From NCBI RefSeq assembly GCF_900313035.1, contig NZ_OMPS01000022.1:1-39217 (forward strand): a stretch of DNA of 39,217 bases, in the 5' to 3' direction. A model generated the notes under the pieces. That model did no database searches, was not told the DNA's origin, and saw nothing but the letters and a program-made list of their open reading frames with translations. Position numbers and translations under genes: made by a program. Positions 23,926 through 32,874 of this stretch are shown piece after piece (within the stretch, counting starts at the first letter, position 1; each line of letters opens with the position of its first letter). The stretch comes from Ruegeria sp. EL01. Its GTDB lineage: Bacteria; Pseudomonadota; Alphaproteobacteria; Rhodobacterales; Rhodobacteraceae.

Positions 23926-24623
23926 AGGTCCAAACGGGCCTCAAACAACAAGCCTCGATCGATGAAACCAAGTCGGAAGCTGACCTTGTAAGTGCCGCGC
24001 GTGAGGGAAGCGAGCTGGCCGTTCGGGAACTTATCCGCCGTCTGAATCCCCGCCTCTTTCGTGTTGCCCGAGGTATCGTCGACAGCGATGCCGAGGCAGA
24101 AGAAGCGCTGCAAGAGGCCTACTTATCTGCGTTCAGCAAACTGGACGGGTTTCGTGAGCATGCCAGCTTTTCCACCTGGATCACCCGGATCGTAATCAAT
24201 TCGGCGCGGATGCAGCGCAGACGAGCACCTGTTGCGGAAGAATACGACACAGTGGACGAATCCAGCTCACCTAGGGTAATAACTTTCCCAGGTCAGCACT
24301 CTGAACTCCCCGATGCAATGCTTGGACGCGCGCAATTAAGAGGCTTTCTCGAAACGGCCGTTTCCGAGCTGCCGCCAAATCTGAGATTGCCATTCCTGCT
24401 GCGTGAGGCAGAGGGCATGAGTATACTTGCCATCGCAAGCGAGCTTCAGATCAACCCGATAACCGTGAAAACACGCCTGTTTCGTGCCCGGCACCGTTTG
24501 CGCACCACCATCGAACACCAGGTCAGGGGTGGATTCGAGGCAATCTTCCCATTTGGCGGCAAACGCTGCACCAACATGACCAATCGTGTAGTAGCGCGAC
24601 TGCAGGCGAATAGTGCACTTTGA
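23922..24623 (+). CDS. ECF-type RNA polymerase sigma factor
   Basis: A 233-residue sigma-70 family ECF factor. Region 2 (about 20-90): RELIRRLNPRLFRVARGIVDSDAEAEEALQEAYLSAFSKLDGFREHASFSTWITRIVIN. Region 4 (about 145-205): LPFLLREAEGMSILAIASELQINPITVKTRLFRARHRL. The C-terminal tail FPFGGKRCTNMTNRVVARL is usual for this group. GGAGG lies upstream of the ATG, which overlaps the cupredoxin stop. No anti-sigma gene is found next to it, which is uncommon. The secreted redox proteins in the same operon suggest an envelope or redox-stress regulon. Confidence 0.92.
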   Translation: MKVQTGLKQQASIDETKSEADLVSAAREGSELAVRELIRRLNPRLFRVARGIVDSDAEAEEALQEAYLSAFSKLDGFREHASFSTWITRIVINSARMQRRRAPVAEEYDTVDESSSPRVITFPGQHSELPDAMLGRAQLRGFLETAVSELPPNLRLPFLLREAEGMSILAIASELQINPITVKTRLFRARHRLRTTIEHQVRGGFEAIFPFGGKRCTNMTNRVVARLQANSAL

Positions 24624-24793
24624 CGGAGAAGTCACAACTTGGAGATGCCGTTGGTGGACGGGAGTCATCTCAGCGGTGTGGTCCGTAAGAGGAGATATTC
24701 ACGGCGACTGCGAGATCGAACCAGCCGTGAATTTGATGATCGCGGGCAAATCTAACTTTTATGCTATGATTGGAGATAATGCGGAGGGATCCA

Positions 24794-25159
24794 ATGGCTC
24801 AATTTCGATACATAGTGTCCGACGTTGACCAGGCATTGGCCTTTTATTGCGATCAGCTTGGGCTTGAACTGATAGAACAATACGGACCAGCGATGGCCAT
24901 CATAAGACAGGGTGACCTTGAACTTTGGTTAGCAGGTCCATCAGCCTCAGCATCTAAACCTATGCCAGATGGAGCAAAACCGGAGCCCGGAGGATGGAAC
25001 AGATGTGTCTTGGTCATCGATGATATACACGCCTTGGTCGCCTCACTTCGCAGACAAGGCGTCACCTTCCGCAATGAAATCACCGCGGGTCCCGGCGGAA
25101 AGCAAATACTCTGCGAAGATCCATCAGGAAATGTAGTTGAGCTTTTCCAGCCGAACTAG
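24794..25159 (+). CDS. VOC-superfamily (glyoxalase/bleomycin-resistance-like) protein
   Basis: A 121-residue protein: QFRYIVSDVDQALAFYCDQLGLELIEQYGPAMAIIRQGDLELWLAG is the first beta-alpha-beta-beta-beta unit and CVLVIDDIHALVASLRRQGVTFRNEITAGPGGKQILCEDPSGNVVELFQP the second. The last Glu is the usual metal-ligand position; the first-strand His is missing (QFRYIV). Such proteins are lyases, dioxygenases or drug-binding proteins. GCGGAGGG precedes the ATG at 24794, 170 bases after the sigma gene. Confidence 0.85.
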   Translation: MAQFRYIVSDVDQALAFYCDQLGLELIEQYGPAMAIIRQGDLELWLAGPSASASKPMPDGAKPEPGGWNRCVLVIDDIHALVASLRRQGVTFRNEITAGPGGKQILCEDPSGNVVELFQPN

Positions 25160-25378
25160 TCACCCCAAGAAGTAACTGGAAACAGAGTGCTTTGGTTCCA
25201 CTGAGACTATAGGAGGCAGTACAGCATCAATCCAGCTGGATTACTGGCGGCCTCAGCGCCAATCGAGCATCAATGGTCCAAGGTTTTAAGTTCTAGTTGC
25301 GGCCCAAAGGCGACGTCTGTCGTTCAACTTGTTGTCGCAGTGCAGCTTTCAAAAAGCAGACGTAGCCGAAGAAAATCT
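25160..25378. repeat. Non-coding gap with weak dispersed-repeat similarity
   Basis: No gene is seen. CGACGTCTGTCGTTC, GCAGTGCAGCTTTC and AGCAGACGTAG are reminiscent of the dispersed degenerate family; no T-tailed hairpin was found between the convergent genes. Confidence 0.3.
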
Positions 25379-26581
25379 CTACCCGCGCCCTCTCAGAGCG
25401 TCAGTAACAGGAAGCCGAGCCGCAGCAAACGCTGGTACAGCACCACCTACGGCTCCGATGGCCAGACCAACCAAGGCGGCCTCCACCATAGCATCTCGGC
25501 CAACCACAAGCTGAAACGCCAAACTCGTGCCGTTTGCACCCATTGTGCTGGCCTCCCAGCCATTCATCATCAGCCACGAGGTGGCGAGTCCCAGACCAAC
25601 ACCAACGACAGAAAGCAATACAGCCTCTAACCATGTTGCCAGGCAGGCAGACACTCGACTGAACCCCATTGCACGGACAGTAGCAATCTCGACGGTTCGA
25701 TCCGATACGGAACTCATCATCGTATTCAACGCTCCGGCGGTTGCGCCTATGGCCATCAATAACACGATTGGCCATCCGAAGTATCGCACCAGCCGCGCCG
25801 TTCCTGCGGATTGACTCGCGTAAAGCTCAGCTTCTGTCAGGGCTATCAACTGGGCGCCAACGAATTCGGCAGCGGCCCGGCTGAGCCCGTCGATCTGATC
25901 GGTCACGGCAAGCCTCAGCCGCAGGCTTTGAACCTCGCCCACGCGATTGAACGCCGCCGCAACGGCATCGATATCGCCCCAAATCTCTGATTCCAGCGCA
26001 CTGCCGAAACTTGAAAAGTGACCGACAACGATCCAATTTACTGGACCCAGCCGAACCCGGTTACCGACGCCTAGACCGGAATATCGGGCGGCCAATTGTT
26101 CACCCACTATGATCTCACGTGTGCCGGGCTGTATGGGTCGACCGGAAGACAGCGTCACGCCGGCGCGAACGCCCGGGCCGGTTTCATCCATTCCGCGCAA
26201 GGCCAATGTTTCGCCAACCGCGTCAGGATCGGTTCGAAACTCAACAGGAACAACGATTTCACGTGACAGGATCGGCACGCCCCGATCATTACGCAAGACG
26301 CCGATATCACCTCGTGTCGCCATGAGGGACCGGATAACATCAGGCGGGATTTCACTGTTGCCTTCCTCCCGCGGGCCACCGCCAAGGACGACCGCAACAT
26401 CTGGCGACCCTGCGCTCTGCAGCGTAATTTCGAACCCACGCGCCATGGCCAGGAAACCGCTCAAGACGCAGACGACCAGCATGATCGATCCGACCATGGA
26501 CAGGGAAATGGCCAATCTGCGGGGAATGCTGAGCAGGGTCGTCCGGCTCATCGCGGTGATTTGTCGGATGGTTGAACGCAT
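25379..26581 (-). CDS. FtsX/MacB-type ABC transporter permease 2
   Basis: A 400-residue inner-membrane protein: one N-terminal helix (about 22-48), a large periplasmic domain (about 50-260), then three helices near 270-290, 320-350 and 365-390. This is the MacB/FtsX layout. VSDRTVEIATVRAMGFSR is the conserved coupling region before helix 3. It is the last gene of the operon and begins 5 bases after the first permease ends. The pair would form a heterodimeric MacB-like complex. Confidence 0.88.
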   Translation of the reverse strand: MRSTIRQITAMSRTTLLSIPRRLAISLSMVGSIMLVVCVLSGFLAMARGFEITLQSAGSPDVAVVLGGGPREEGNSEIPPDVIRSLMATRGDIGVLRNDRGVPILSREIVVPVEFRTDPDAVGETLALRGMDETGPGVRAGVTLSSGRPIQPGTREIIVGEQLAARYSGLGVGNRVRLGPVNWIVVGHFSSFGSALESEIWGDIDAVAAAFNRVGEVQSLRLRLAVTDQIDGLSRAAAEFVGAQLIALTEAELYASQSAGTARLVRYFGWPIVLLMAIGATAGALNTMMSSVSDRTVEIATVRAMGFSRVSACLATWLEAVLLSVVGVGLGLATSWLMMNGWEASTMGANGTSLAFQLVVGRDAMVEAALVGLAIGAVGGAVPAFAAARLPVTDALRGRG

Positions 26582-26586
26582 CGGGG

Positions 26587-27729
26587 CTACCTCGTTCTGA
26601 ATGCTGAAAGGATCGGCGTTCGCATGGCAGACAGCGCAGGAAGCGCGCCGGCGAAGAGGCCAAGGAGGAACACAAGAGCTGTCGCGCGCAGCAACACGCT
26701 TTGATCAAAGACCAACCCCAGGGCGGGCGGCAGGGCAAGGCTGGCCAATTTCGCAAGACCGATACCGATGGAACCGCCCAGCAGGAATACAAATAAGGCT
26801 TCTGCCAGAACCATCATTAGGATGCATGAGCGCGAAAACCCAAGGGTCTTCAGCACGCCGATTTCAAAACGACGTTCGCGTAGAGCAAACACCATCGTGT
26901 TGATGACGATCATCAAAAGCGTCACGAAACACACGCTGACAACCAATGTGACAACGTGTTTGACATCGGCATATTGGCTGAGGAACGCGCTGAGAAACTG
27001 CTTTTCCGACAGTGTCCGCGTGGGGGCCGCTGAATTTGTGAACAATGCATCAATGCGCGGGGCCAGTTCCTGCGGCGCGACACCCGGTTCCGGACGCAGC
27101 GCGAAAGTGGCCACCGTATCTTTGCCGCGGGCGCGGCCTTCGTTGATGTAGCGATACTGGGCAAGGACAAAGTAGGTGTCTGTGCTGGAACTCTTTCCGT
27201 CAAAGATCCCAGCAATCTCAAACGGCCAGTCACGGCTTCCATCGCTCCTTTTGGTGCGGAATGAGGAAACCGTAAATCTTTCGCCGATTGTCCACCCTTG
27301 CGCTTCGGCAAGCGCGCGCCCGACAAGGACTTTGTCCCACCCAGTGTCCAGCGCTTGAAGCATGGAAGGGTCAAGCCCGAGTTCCTCACCGCTGACCGCC
27401 TTCAATTTGTCAGGTTCGCCCGCGCTGACCGCAACGACGTTACGCGCATCACCCACACTACCGCGCAGACGAACGATTGGGCTGACTTCGGCAACGCCCG
27501 GCAGTGCCGCGATGCGCGACAGATAGGCCATTGGTAGCGGCTGGTTGCGACCGGCCGCATTCATCACCCCGAGCAATTCGTCACTTGCCGCAGCAGTGCC
27601 TTGTGATCCGGCAATGAAACTGGCGGTCAGCCCGTAGATGAAAAAGGTCACGGCGACGGATATGATCAGCAAAACAACGCGGAACGGTTTGCGCAGCGTG
27701 CTTTTGCGGGTGAGGCCGAGGAAGGTCAT
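26587..27729 (-). CDS. FtsX/MacB-type ABC transporter permease 1
   Basis: A 380-residue protein with the same topology: helix at about 17-38, periplasmic domain, and three helices from about 255 to 370. ALRERRFEIGVLKTLGFSRSCILMMVLAEALFVFLLGGSIG is the typical FtsX-domain stretch. Its ATG overlaps the stop of the ATPase gene (27726-27729). Works with the ATPase and adaptor to drive substrate across the envelope. Confidence 0.9.
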   Translation of the reverse strand: MTFLGLTRKSTLRKPFRVVLLIISVAVTFFIYGLTASFIAGSQGTAAASDELLGVMNAAGRNQPLPMAYLSRIAALPGVAEVSPIVRLRGSVGDARNVVAVSAGEPDKLKAVSGEELGLDPSMLQALDTGWDKVLVGRALAEAQGWTIGERFTVSSFRTKRSDGSRDWPFEIAGIFDGKSSSTDTYFVLAQYRYINEGRARGKDTVATFALRPEPGVAPQELAPRIDALFTNSAAPTRTLSEKQFLSAFLSQYADVKHVVTLVVSVCFVTLLMIVINTMVFALRERRFEIGVLKTLGFSRSCILMMVLAEALFVFLLGGSIGIGLAKLASLALPPALGLVFDQSVLLRATALVFLLGLFAGALPALSAMRTPILSAFRTR

Positions 27730-28439
27730 GACATCACCCGGGCGCGTTCGACAAAAGCGCCTTTGTCGAGATGCAGAATGCGGTCGGCCGCCTCGGCTGC
27801 TTCCGGGTCATGGGTCACCATGACAATGGTCTTGCCAAGTTCGCGGTTCAGATATCCCAGCATTGTCAGAATCTCATCTGCGGACGCGCGGTCGAGATCC
27901 CCGGTTGGCTCGTCACAGAGTAGCAGTGTTGGATCGGATACGATCGCGCGGGCAATGCCAACGCGTTGCTGCTGCCCACCAGACAAGCGTGACGGATTTT
28001 GTCGCCCAAATCCGCAAAGACCGACGAGGTCTAATGTCTTCGCGACGCGCTCGCGTCGGATAGATGCTGGGAACGGTTTCAACAGCAGTGGAAGTTCTAC
28101 ATTTTCTTCGGCGGTCAGCATCGGCAGAAGGTTGTAGAACTGGAATACGATCCCAAGATGATGCGCCCGCCATGCAGACCGGGCAGCCTCGCCCATGTGG
28201 TCCAGCCGCTGACCCGCAATTTTGATATCGCCAGAGTCCGGCCCGTCCAGGCCCGCCAGCAGATTGAGAAGGGTAGACTTCCCTGACCCGGATGGCCCCA
28301 TAACTGCGACAAACTCGCCTTTTTCTATGGAAAGATCGAGGTTGTCGAAAATGGGAACGCTTATGGCGCGGGTTCGGTAGGCCTTACTAATACTGCTTAA
28401 GGCAATGAAGGGGCTGTTGGTTTCGGAGATCGTCATCAA
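27726..28439 (-). CDS. ABC transporter ATPase (MacB/LolD-type)
   Basis: A 237-residue ATPase with Walker A GPSGSGKST, signature LSGGQQQR, Walker B LLLCDEPTGDLD and switch VTHD. The LolD/MacB branch is indicated by PTGDLD and by the two FtsX-like permeases behind it. It overlaps the adaptor gene by 4 bases on the upstream side and the permease by 4 bases downstream. Confidence 0.93.
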   Translation of the reverse strand: MMTISETNSPFIALSSISKAYRTRAISVPIFDNLDLSIEKGEFVAVMGPSGSGKSTLLNLLAGLDGPDSGDIKIAGQRLDHMGEAARSAWRAHHLGIVFQFYNLLPMLTAEENVELPLLLKPFPASIRRERVAKTLDLVGLCGFGRQNPSRLSGGQQQRVGIARAIVSDPTLLLCDEPTGDLDRASADEILTMLGYLNRELGKTIVMVTHDPEAAEAADRILHLDKGAFVERARVMS

Positions 28440-29530
28440 GGGTTGGCTCCTGGTTGAGAATGGGCGTGCGTAGACGAAGGACGAAGAGCGATGCGAATCC
28501 GTGCGGCCATACCTGGGCGTAGCCCTCGGGGGGCGTCGAAAGGTTTAAGGCGCAACCGAACCGTTCCCTTAGCCGCATTCACTTCTGGCGAAACGCGTTG
28601 CAGCGCGAAGGGGAAGGAATGATCAGGATAGGCATCCAGAACCGCTTCTCCGATGAGATCATCGCTCAGAGTACTGATCGCTTTTTCGGATACGTCGGCA
28701 TCGACCACCAACTGATCCAAATCGGCGATTTTCATCAGACCGATCCCGTCATGGATAGCGTCAACGCGGTCGAGCACAGCGTCGCCAACATGAGCAGAAA
28801 GCTGCGTCACCGTCCCCGGGATCGGCGCGCGAACGATGAGATCGGTGACCCGATCTTCGGCAATTCGCACAGCCAAATCGGCCTTTTCAAACTCGGCTTT
28901 GGCATGTTCGACCTTGTTGGCCGCTATGCGCGCGGCGGTCTGTGCGTCCTCTAACCGGTTGCTGGCGATGGCGCCCCTTCGGCTCAGTTCGGTCTGCCGA
29001 TGCAGCGTCGCTTCGGTCTGTGCCCAGGAAATACGCGCAGCAGAGAGCGTCAGTTTGGCCGAATTGAGCGCGAGTTTCGCATTTTCCAGCGCAAAACCAG
29101 CCTTTTCATCGCGGATCAACAGAAGGGGTTGGCCGATGGTAACCTTATCCCCGGGCACCACTAGAATGTCGGCGATCTGCCCACCACGCTCCGCATAAAT
29201 GACTGCCATATACGGCGCGACGACATAACCCGACCCGGTGATTTCCCGGACAATGGGCAGTGTAGCGGACACGGTTGGTTCAACGGAACTCGGCTGAATT
29301 GAAGAAGAACGCGCGTCCGACTTCTCAGACAGCGTCAGCGCAGCTGGTTCGTTTTCAGATCGAAGGGCAAAGCCCATCCCAGCTGCAAGCAGCAGCACAG
29401 AAGTCAGCGCCACCAGAGATGATTTGTATGAGAACCGCAGCCGCTTCGTAGCTGACTCGGGGGTTGGGTGCGCTGAAAGCTCTGTGAGCGTCTCGGCCAT
29501 TTTGGTGTGGTGATCGGTGACTGTTTTCAT
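28436..29530 (-). CDS. HlyD/MacA-type periplasmic adaptor protein
   Basis: A 364-residue membrane-fusion protein. One N-terminal helix (about 34-53, LVALTSVLLLAAGMGFAL), a lipoyl-like barrel (GGQIADILVVPGDKVTIGQPLLLIRDEKA), a coiled-coil hairpin (about 140-225) rich in Ala, Glu and Arg, and a beta-barrel (IVRAPIPGTVTQLSAHVGDAV). It links the MacB-like permeases to an outer-membrane channel coded elsewhere. First gene of the transport operon; the AraC regulator lies 90 bases upstream in the same direction. Confidence 0.9.
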   Translation of the reverse strand: MKTVTDHHTKMAETLTELSAHPTPESATKRLRFSYKSSLVALTSVLLLAAGMGFALRSENEPAALTLSEKSDARSSSIQPSSVEPTVSATLPIVREITGSGYVVAPYMAVIYAERGGQIADILVVPGDKVTIGQPLLLIRDEKAGFALENAKLALNSAKLTLSAARISWAQTEATLHRQTELSRRGAIASNRLEDAQTAARIAANKVEHAKAEFEKADLAVRIAEDRVTDLIVRAPIPGTVTQLSAHVGDAVLDRVDAIHDGIGLMKIADLDQLVVDADVSEKAISTLSDDLIGEAVLDAYPDHSFPFALQRVSPEVNAAKGTVRLRLKPFDAPRGLRPGMAARIRIALRPSSTHAHSQPGANP

Positions 29531-29620
29531 GTCGTCAGGATCAGCAGCAAACCACCAACCTGCGACCTTGAACGCGATTCAGGACGTTCGAAATCGCGAT
29601 TTAGTCAGTCTTGTTCCGTG

Positions 29621-30667
29621 TCAGGACGCCTGATCTGATGCTGATCCCTTGGCTTTTCGCCATTCCAGCGGTGTCATTCCGGTGATCCGTCGAAACTCTC
29701 GGTTGAAGTTGGATTTCGTCTCAAAACCAACGTCGAACATGATCTCTGTCACCGACCGCGCGGAGTTTTCCAACTGCTCACACGCCTCGCCAATGCGAAA
29801 GTCGTTTACATATTGCGAAACGTTCTTGCCCGTCGTCCGGTTGACAGCTCCCGAGATTTGTCTGGACGGGATGACCGCACGGCGCGCAAGTCGAGCGAGG
29901 TTCAGATCGGCGTCTCGATAGATATGCTTGTCAGTCATCAGCTTTTCGACCTTTGCCATGATCTCGGGGTCATCCGCAGTGACGGATCCTGACGGCACGG
30001 TCTCCATCGGGCCTGTTGTCGCAGTCTCCTCTGCCGCCCGGCCCCGGCTTGCAACTGCGGCAGCCAGTGAAAGAAACAACAGGGTTGCGACATTGCCAAT
30101 AGACACAAGCTGCGGCAGATGACGCGCATCCATCGATGCGATATCAATGCTAATCAGCGTGTCGACCGCTGCTGAGAACATCAGCACCAACGCGGCAAAG
30201 ACAAGGGCACGGTGAACGGGCCCCACAGAATCCAACGCTGTGACCTGAAGCGCGTCAGCCCCGGACCGCAGCAGGAACAAAATCAAGATCGCATAGAAAA
30301 GAAACGTTGTAATAAGGATCGCATCCAGCGCAACAGGCCAGAATGCCATCGACAACAGAACCATGAGCAGCGGAAGACCATGCGGCGCGATCGCAAAGAA
30401 CTTTGACACGTCACGCGAACCGATCAATCGCAATGATCCAAAATACACCAACGGGGCCATCACGGCTGCCAGCGGAGGTGACAAAAACCGGAACCCTTCG
30501 ATTCCGTATCCAAAACGCAATCCAATCAACATCGACTGCAGCGCCGCACATGCAATCAGCAGTACAAAGGCCGGGTTCTTAGGCCGCCCATCCTCTCGCC
30601 GAACAACGCGTATCAAAAGCAGTCCCAACAACAGCGTTACAATGAAAGGCAGCGGTACGAAGATCAT
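29621..30667 (-). CDS. AraC-family regulator with membrane N-terminal domain
   Basis: A 348-residue protein. The N-terminal about 215 residues hold some seven hydrophobic helices (from MIFVPLPFIVTLLLGLLLI onward). The C-terminal about 100 residues are an AraC HTH pair (LNLARLARRAVIPSRQISGAVNRTTGKNVSQYVNDFRIGEACEQLENSARSVTEIMFDVGFETKSNFNREFRRITGMTPLEWR). It is a membrane-bound sensor that acts directly on DNA. ATG 30667 gives the normal start at the first helix. It probably controls the following efflux operon. Confidence 0.88.
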   Translation of the reverse strand: MIFVPLPFIVTLLLGLLLIRVVRREDGRPKNPAFVLLIACAALQSMLIGLRFGYGIEGFRFLSPPLAAVMAPLVYFGSLRLIGSRDVSKFFAIAPHGLPLLMVLLSMAFWPVALDAILITTFLFYAILILFLLRSGADALQVTALDSVGPVHRALVFAALVLMFSAAVDTLISIDIASMDARHLPQLVSIGNVATLLFLSLAAAVASRGRAAEETATTGPMETVPSGSVTADDPEIMAKVEKLMTDKHIYRDADLNLARLARRAVIPSRQISGAVNRTTGKNVSQYVNDFRIGEACEQLENSARSVTEIMFDVGFETKSNFNREFRRITGMTPLEWRKAKGSASDQAS

Positions 30668-31091
30668 AATACAGGGGCGACTCAACAGACATGAAGGTTT
30701 ATATCGCGAGGAAAGATGGGACACCCATTGGCGGTGGTCCATAGCTCAACAGAATGTTTTTCAGGTCGCCGTATGTTTTTCGTGCGGAGGAAGGTGCAAA
30801 TAGACGAGTGTTTGTTAGAGCATCCAAGCCGAATGTCCGTAGAAATCTGTTTTGCCGTTGAGAAGCCCATAAGAAACATTCAACTCAGCATCTCAATGCT
30901 GCGCTCGCAGCCCACATTGCCGTCATCCGCTGCACCAGCGAAATCCCGGCCTTGATGGACTCACAGTTTGCGGGACGAAACCGACCTTCGCTGCAAGCAT
31001 CCCAAAGGTCATAAGTCAGTCTAAAGCGACCTTCGATTCAGCAAACCCGTAGGGTGCCTACTCTGACCGCAGCAATTATAACCAGCGTTTG
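30668..31091. repeat. Non-coding gap with dispersed degenerate repeats
   Basis: No gene is seen in these 424 bases. GACCTTCGCTGC (30983-30994, identical to 14837-14848) and CGTCATCCGCTGC (30922-30934) belong to the dispersed family. The promoter of the AraC gene must be in the first part; I cannot place it. Confidence 0.45.
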
Positions 31092-31448
31092 CTAAGGATG
31101 CGGTCTGGGCAGTTCAAAACGCTTGATCAGATAAGCGAGAATGTCCTCAACAACTTCGATCCGACGTACTACGGAAATTCCGGGCCTGCTGATCCCGATA
31201 GAACAATCGTCATCCCCAGCAGGAAAAACGAGCTGTGGGCAAGATTGGTTGTCACTAACATACTTTTCCATGCCACCTCTGGGTCTATCAAAATCGACGT
31301 AACGAACGTTGAGGCTTTGGCGGACGTGCGGGAAAACAGCCAACAGCCCTTCAACTATCAAGCATTGAGGGCAATAGAACGGCGTGTCTCCGATTTGGGT
31401 GTCAACAAAATCAGATCTGAGCAGGTAGAGGATGGTTTTCGTCATCAT
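31092..31448 (-). CDS. DUF3088 family thioredoxin-fold protein
   Basis: A 118-residue protein: KTILYLLRSDFVDTQIGDTPFYCPQCLIVEGLLAVFPHVRQSLNVRYVDFDRPRG is the DUF3088 pattern, with a CxxC pair (CPQC, about residues 26-29) placed like a thioredoxin or glutaredoxin site. A role in thiol chemistry is inferred. It starts 60 bases after the SDR gene and is the last member of the sulfur-linked unit. An open frame on the opposite strand over the same bases has no family features. Confidence 0.8.
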   Translation of the reverse strand: MMTKTILYLLRSDFVDTQIGDTPFYCPQCLIVEGLLAVFPHVRQSLNVRYVDFDRPRGGMEKYVSDNQSCPQLVFPAGDDDCSIGISRPGISVVRRIEVVEDILAYLIKRFELPRPHP

Positions 31449-31508
31449 GTATTCATTTCAAGTTTGCGCAGCTCAGCATTTTGGTAGGCTGAGCTATCCG
31501 GTGGAATT

Positions 31509-32252
31509 TCAGAGTTCAGCGCGACCGCCATCAATGACCATCTCTGTACCCAGCATGTAACTGGACGCATCGCTTGCCAGAAACAGCACAGCGGAAGCTA
31601 TGTCTTCTGGCTTTCCCATACGACCCACAGGCACGTGCTGTCCCACATGCTCGACGTAGGCTTGAAAATGTTCGTCGGTTTCATCTGGACCGCGATGGAT
31701 TGGTGTTTCGATGGTGCCTGGACTCACACAATTCACACGGATGCCCTGATCCACAAGCTCAGCTGACATAACGCGGGCAAACGAACGCACAGCAGCCTTG
31801 GATGCCGATAGCAACGCCTTGTTTGGTGTTCCGATCTGGTTCAGCCACGACGTATTCAGGATGATGGAAGCCCCTTCCTGCATCAGTGGAAGAACAGATT
31901 GAACCGAAAAGAACGTGCCTTTCACGTTCACATCCATCATCCGATAATACATCGCTTCATCGGTCTTCCCGAGTGGCGTATTGAAGGCGACACCTGCGTT
32001 GGCAAAAAGGATATCCAGCTTGCCGAAGGCCTGCTGCAACTCAGATCGCGTTCGGTCCAGATCATCCAGATTGCTGACATCTGCCTGGATTGCGATGTTG
32101 TCATCGCCGAGCCTGTTTTGCGCCAACTTGAGTTTGTTGGCATTTGTTCCGGTGACTGCAACGCGGGCGCCATTTTCCTTCAACAATTTGGCTGATGCCA
32201 AGCCAATGCCGCTGGATCCGCCCGTTACAAGAGCTGTTTTTCCTTCAAGCAC
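31509..32252 (-). CDS. Short-chain dehydrogenase homologue lacking the catalytic Tyr
   Basis: A 247-residue SDR: cofactor motif TGGSSGIG (10-17), NAG (85-87), Ser135, and Lys152. In the YxxxK catalytic motif the Tyr position (148) is Leu (KALLSASKAAVRSF). The end FLASDASSYMLGTEMVIDGGRAEL is normal. NAD(P)-dependent oxidoreductase activity is therefore doubtful unless another residue substitutes. It lies 76 bases after the cytochrome gene in the same direction and is plausibly part of the same operon. Confidence 0.88.
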   Translation of the reverse strand: MLEGKTALVTGGSSGIGLASAKLLKENGARVAVTGTNANKLKLAQNRLGDDNIAIQADVSNLDDLDRTRSELQQAFGKLDILFANAGVAFNTPLGKTDEAMYYRMMDVNVKGTFFSVQSVLPLMQEGASIILNTSWLNQIGTPNKALLSASKAAVRSFARVMSAELVDQGIRVNCVSPGTIETPIHRGPDETDEHFQAYVEHVGQHVPVGRMGKPEDIASAVLFLASDASSYMLGTEMVIDGGRAEL

Positions 32253-32328
32253 GAAGGTACCTCCCCAGTTGTTTGAGTATGTAGACGTGTCCGAGACGAC
32301 GGCGATCCGTCCTGTTTTGAAGCCTGGG

Positions 32329-32874
32329 TCAGTGCTGGCTTTCCTCTTTCTCCCATTTGCTGCTGATGTAGTCCTGCGCAGGCATCTTGACCTTCGGAAG
32401 CGTGCTTTGGCTCACTTCTCCGTTTTCTGGTAGGAAACCATTCATGTAGAGAATATACGCAGTGACCGCATAGATTTCTTCCGTGCTCAGCTCTTTGGGA
32501 TTGAAGGGTGGCATTGCGGTGCGGACATATTCAAAGATGCTGGTTGCATAGGGCCAGGAATAGCCCGTTGACCAGTGAAAGCCGTGATCGGGTTTGCCAT
32601 TGCCAGCAAGTATCGGGATATACATGCTCATATCACCTTCCCCGTTTTCACCATGGCAGATCAAGCACTGGTCCTCGTAGACGACCTTGCCCTGCTCGAC
32701 AGTTCCGCCGCCTGGCGGTAGCCCTTCACCATCCGGGTAAACCGTTGTGCTGAGACCGGCCAGTTCTTCGGGTGGGATGGTTTGACCTAGTTTCGGCGTA
32801 TCATCAGCAGAGGCCACATTTGCAGCTAGAATGCCAAGCGCGATCACGAATAGAGCGTGTTTGTTAGAAGACAT
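32329..32874 (-). CDS. Periplasmic monohaem cytochrome c, SoxD-like partner of the sulfite dehydrogenase
   Basis: A 181-residue protein with a Sec signal peptide (residues 5-23, cleavage at about ASA-DD). The haem site is C70-x-x-C73-H74 (QCLICHGENGEG) and Met121 (TAMPPF) is the likely sixth ligand. The overall pattern resembles the N-terminal haem domain of SoxD, but the second haem domain is absent. It starts inside the end of the SoxC-like gene (11-base overlap), so it should accept electrons from that enzyme. Confidence 0.85.
   Translation of the reverse strand: MSSNKHALFVIALGILAANVASADDTPKLGQTIPPEELAGLSTTVYPDGEGLPPGGGTVEQGKVVYEDQCLICHGENGEGDMSMYIPILAGNGKPDHGFHWSTGYSWPYATSIFEYVRTAMPPFNPKELSTEEIYAVTAYILYMNGFLPENGEVSQSTLPKVKMPAQDYISSKWEKEESQH

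Noticed and set aside
31089..31487. 132-codon plus-strand frame over the DUF3088 gene
   Set aside because: The minus-strand product matches a known family with a CxxC motif and fits the operon; the plus frame does not.
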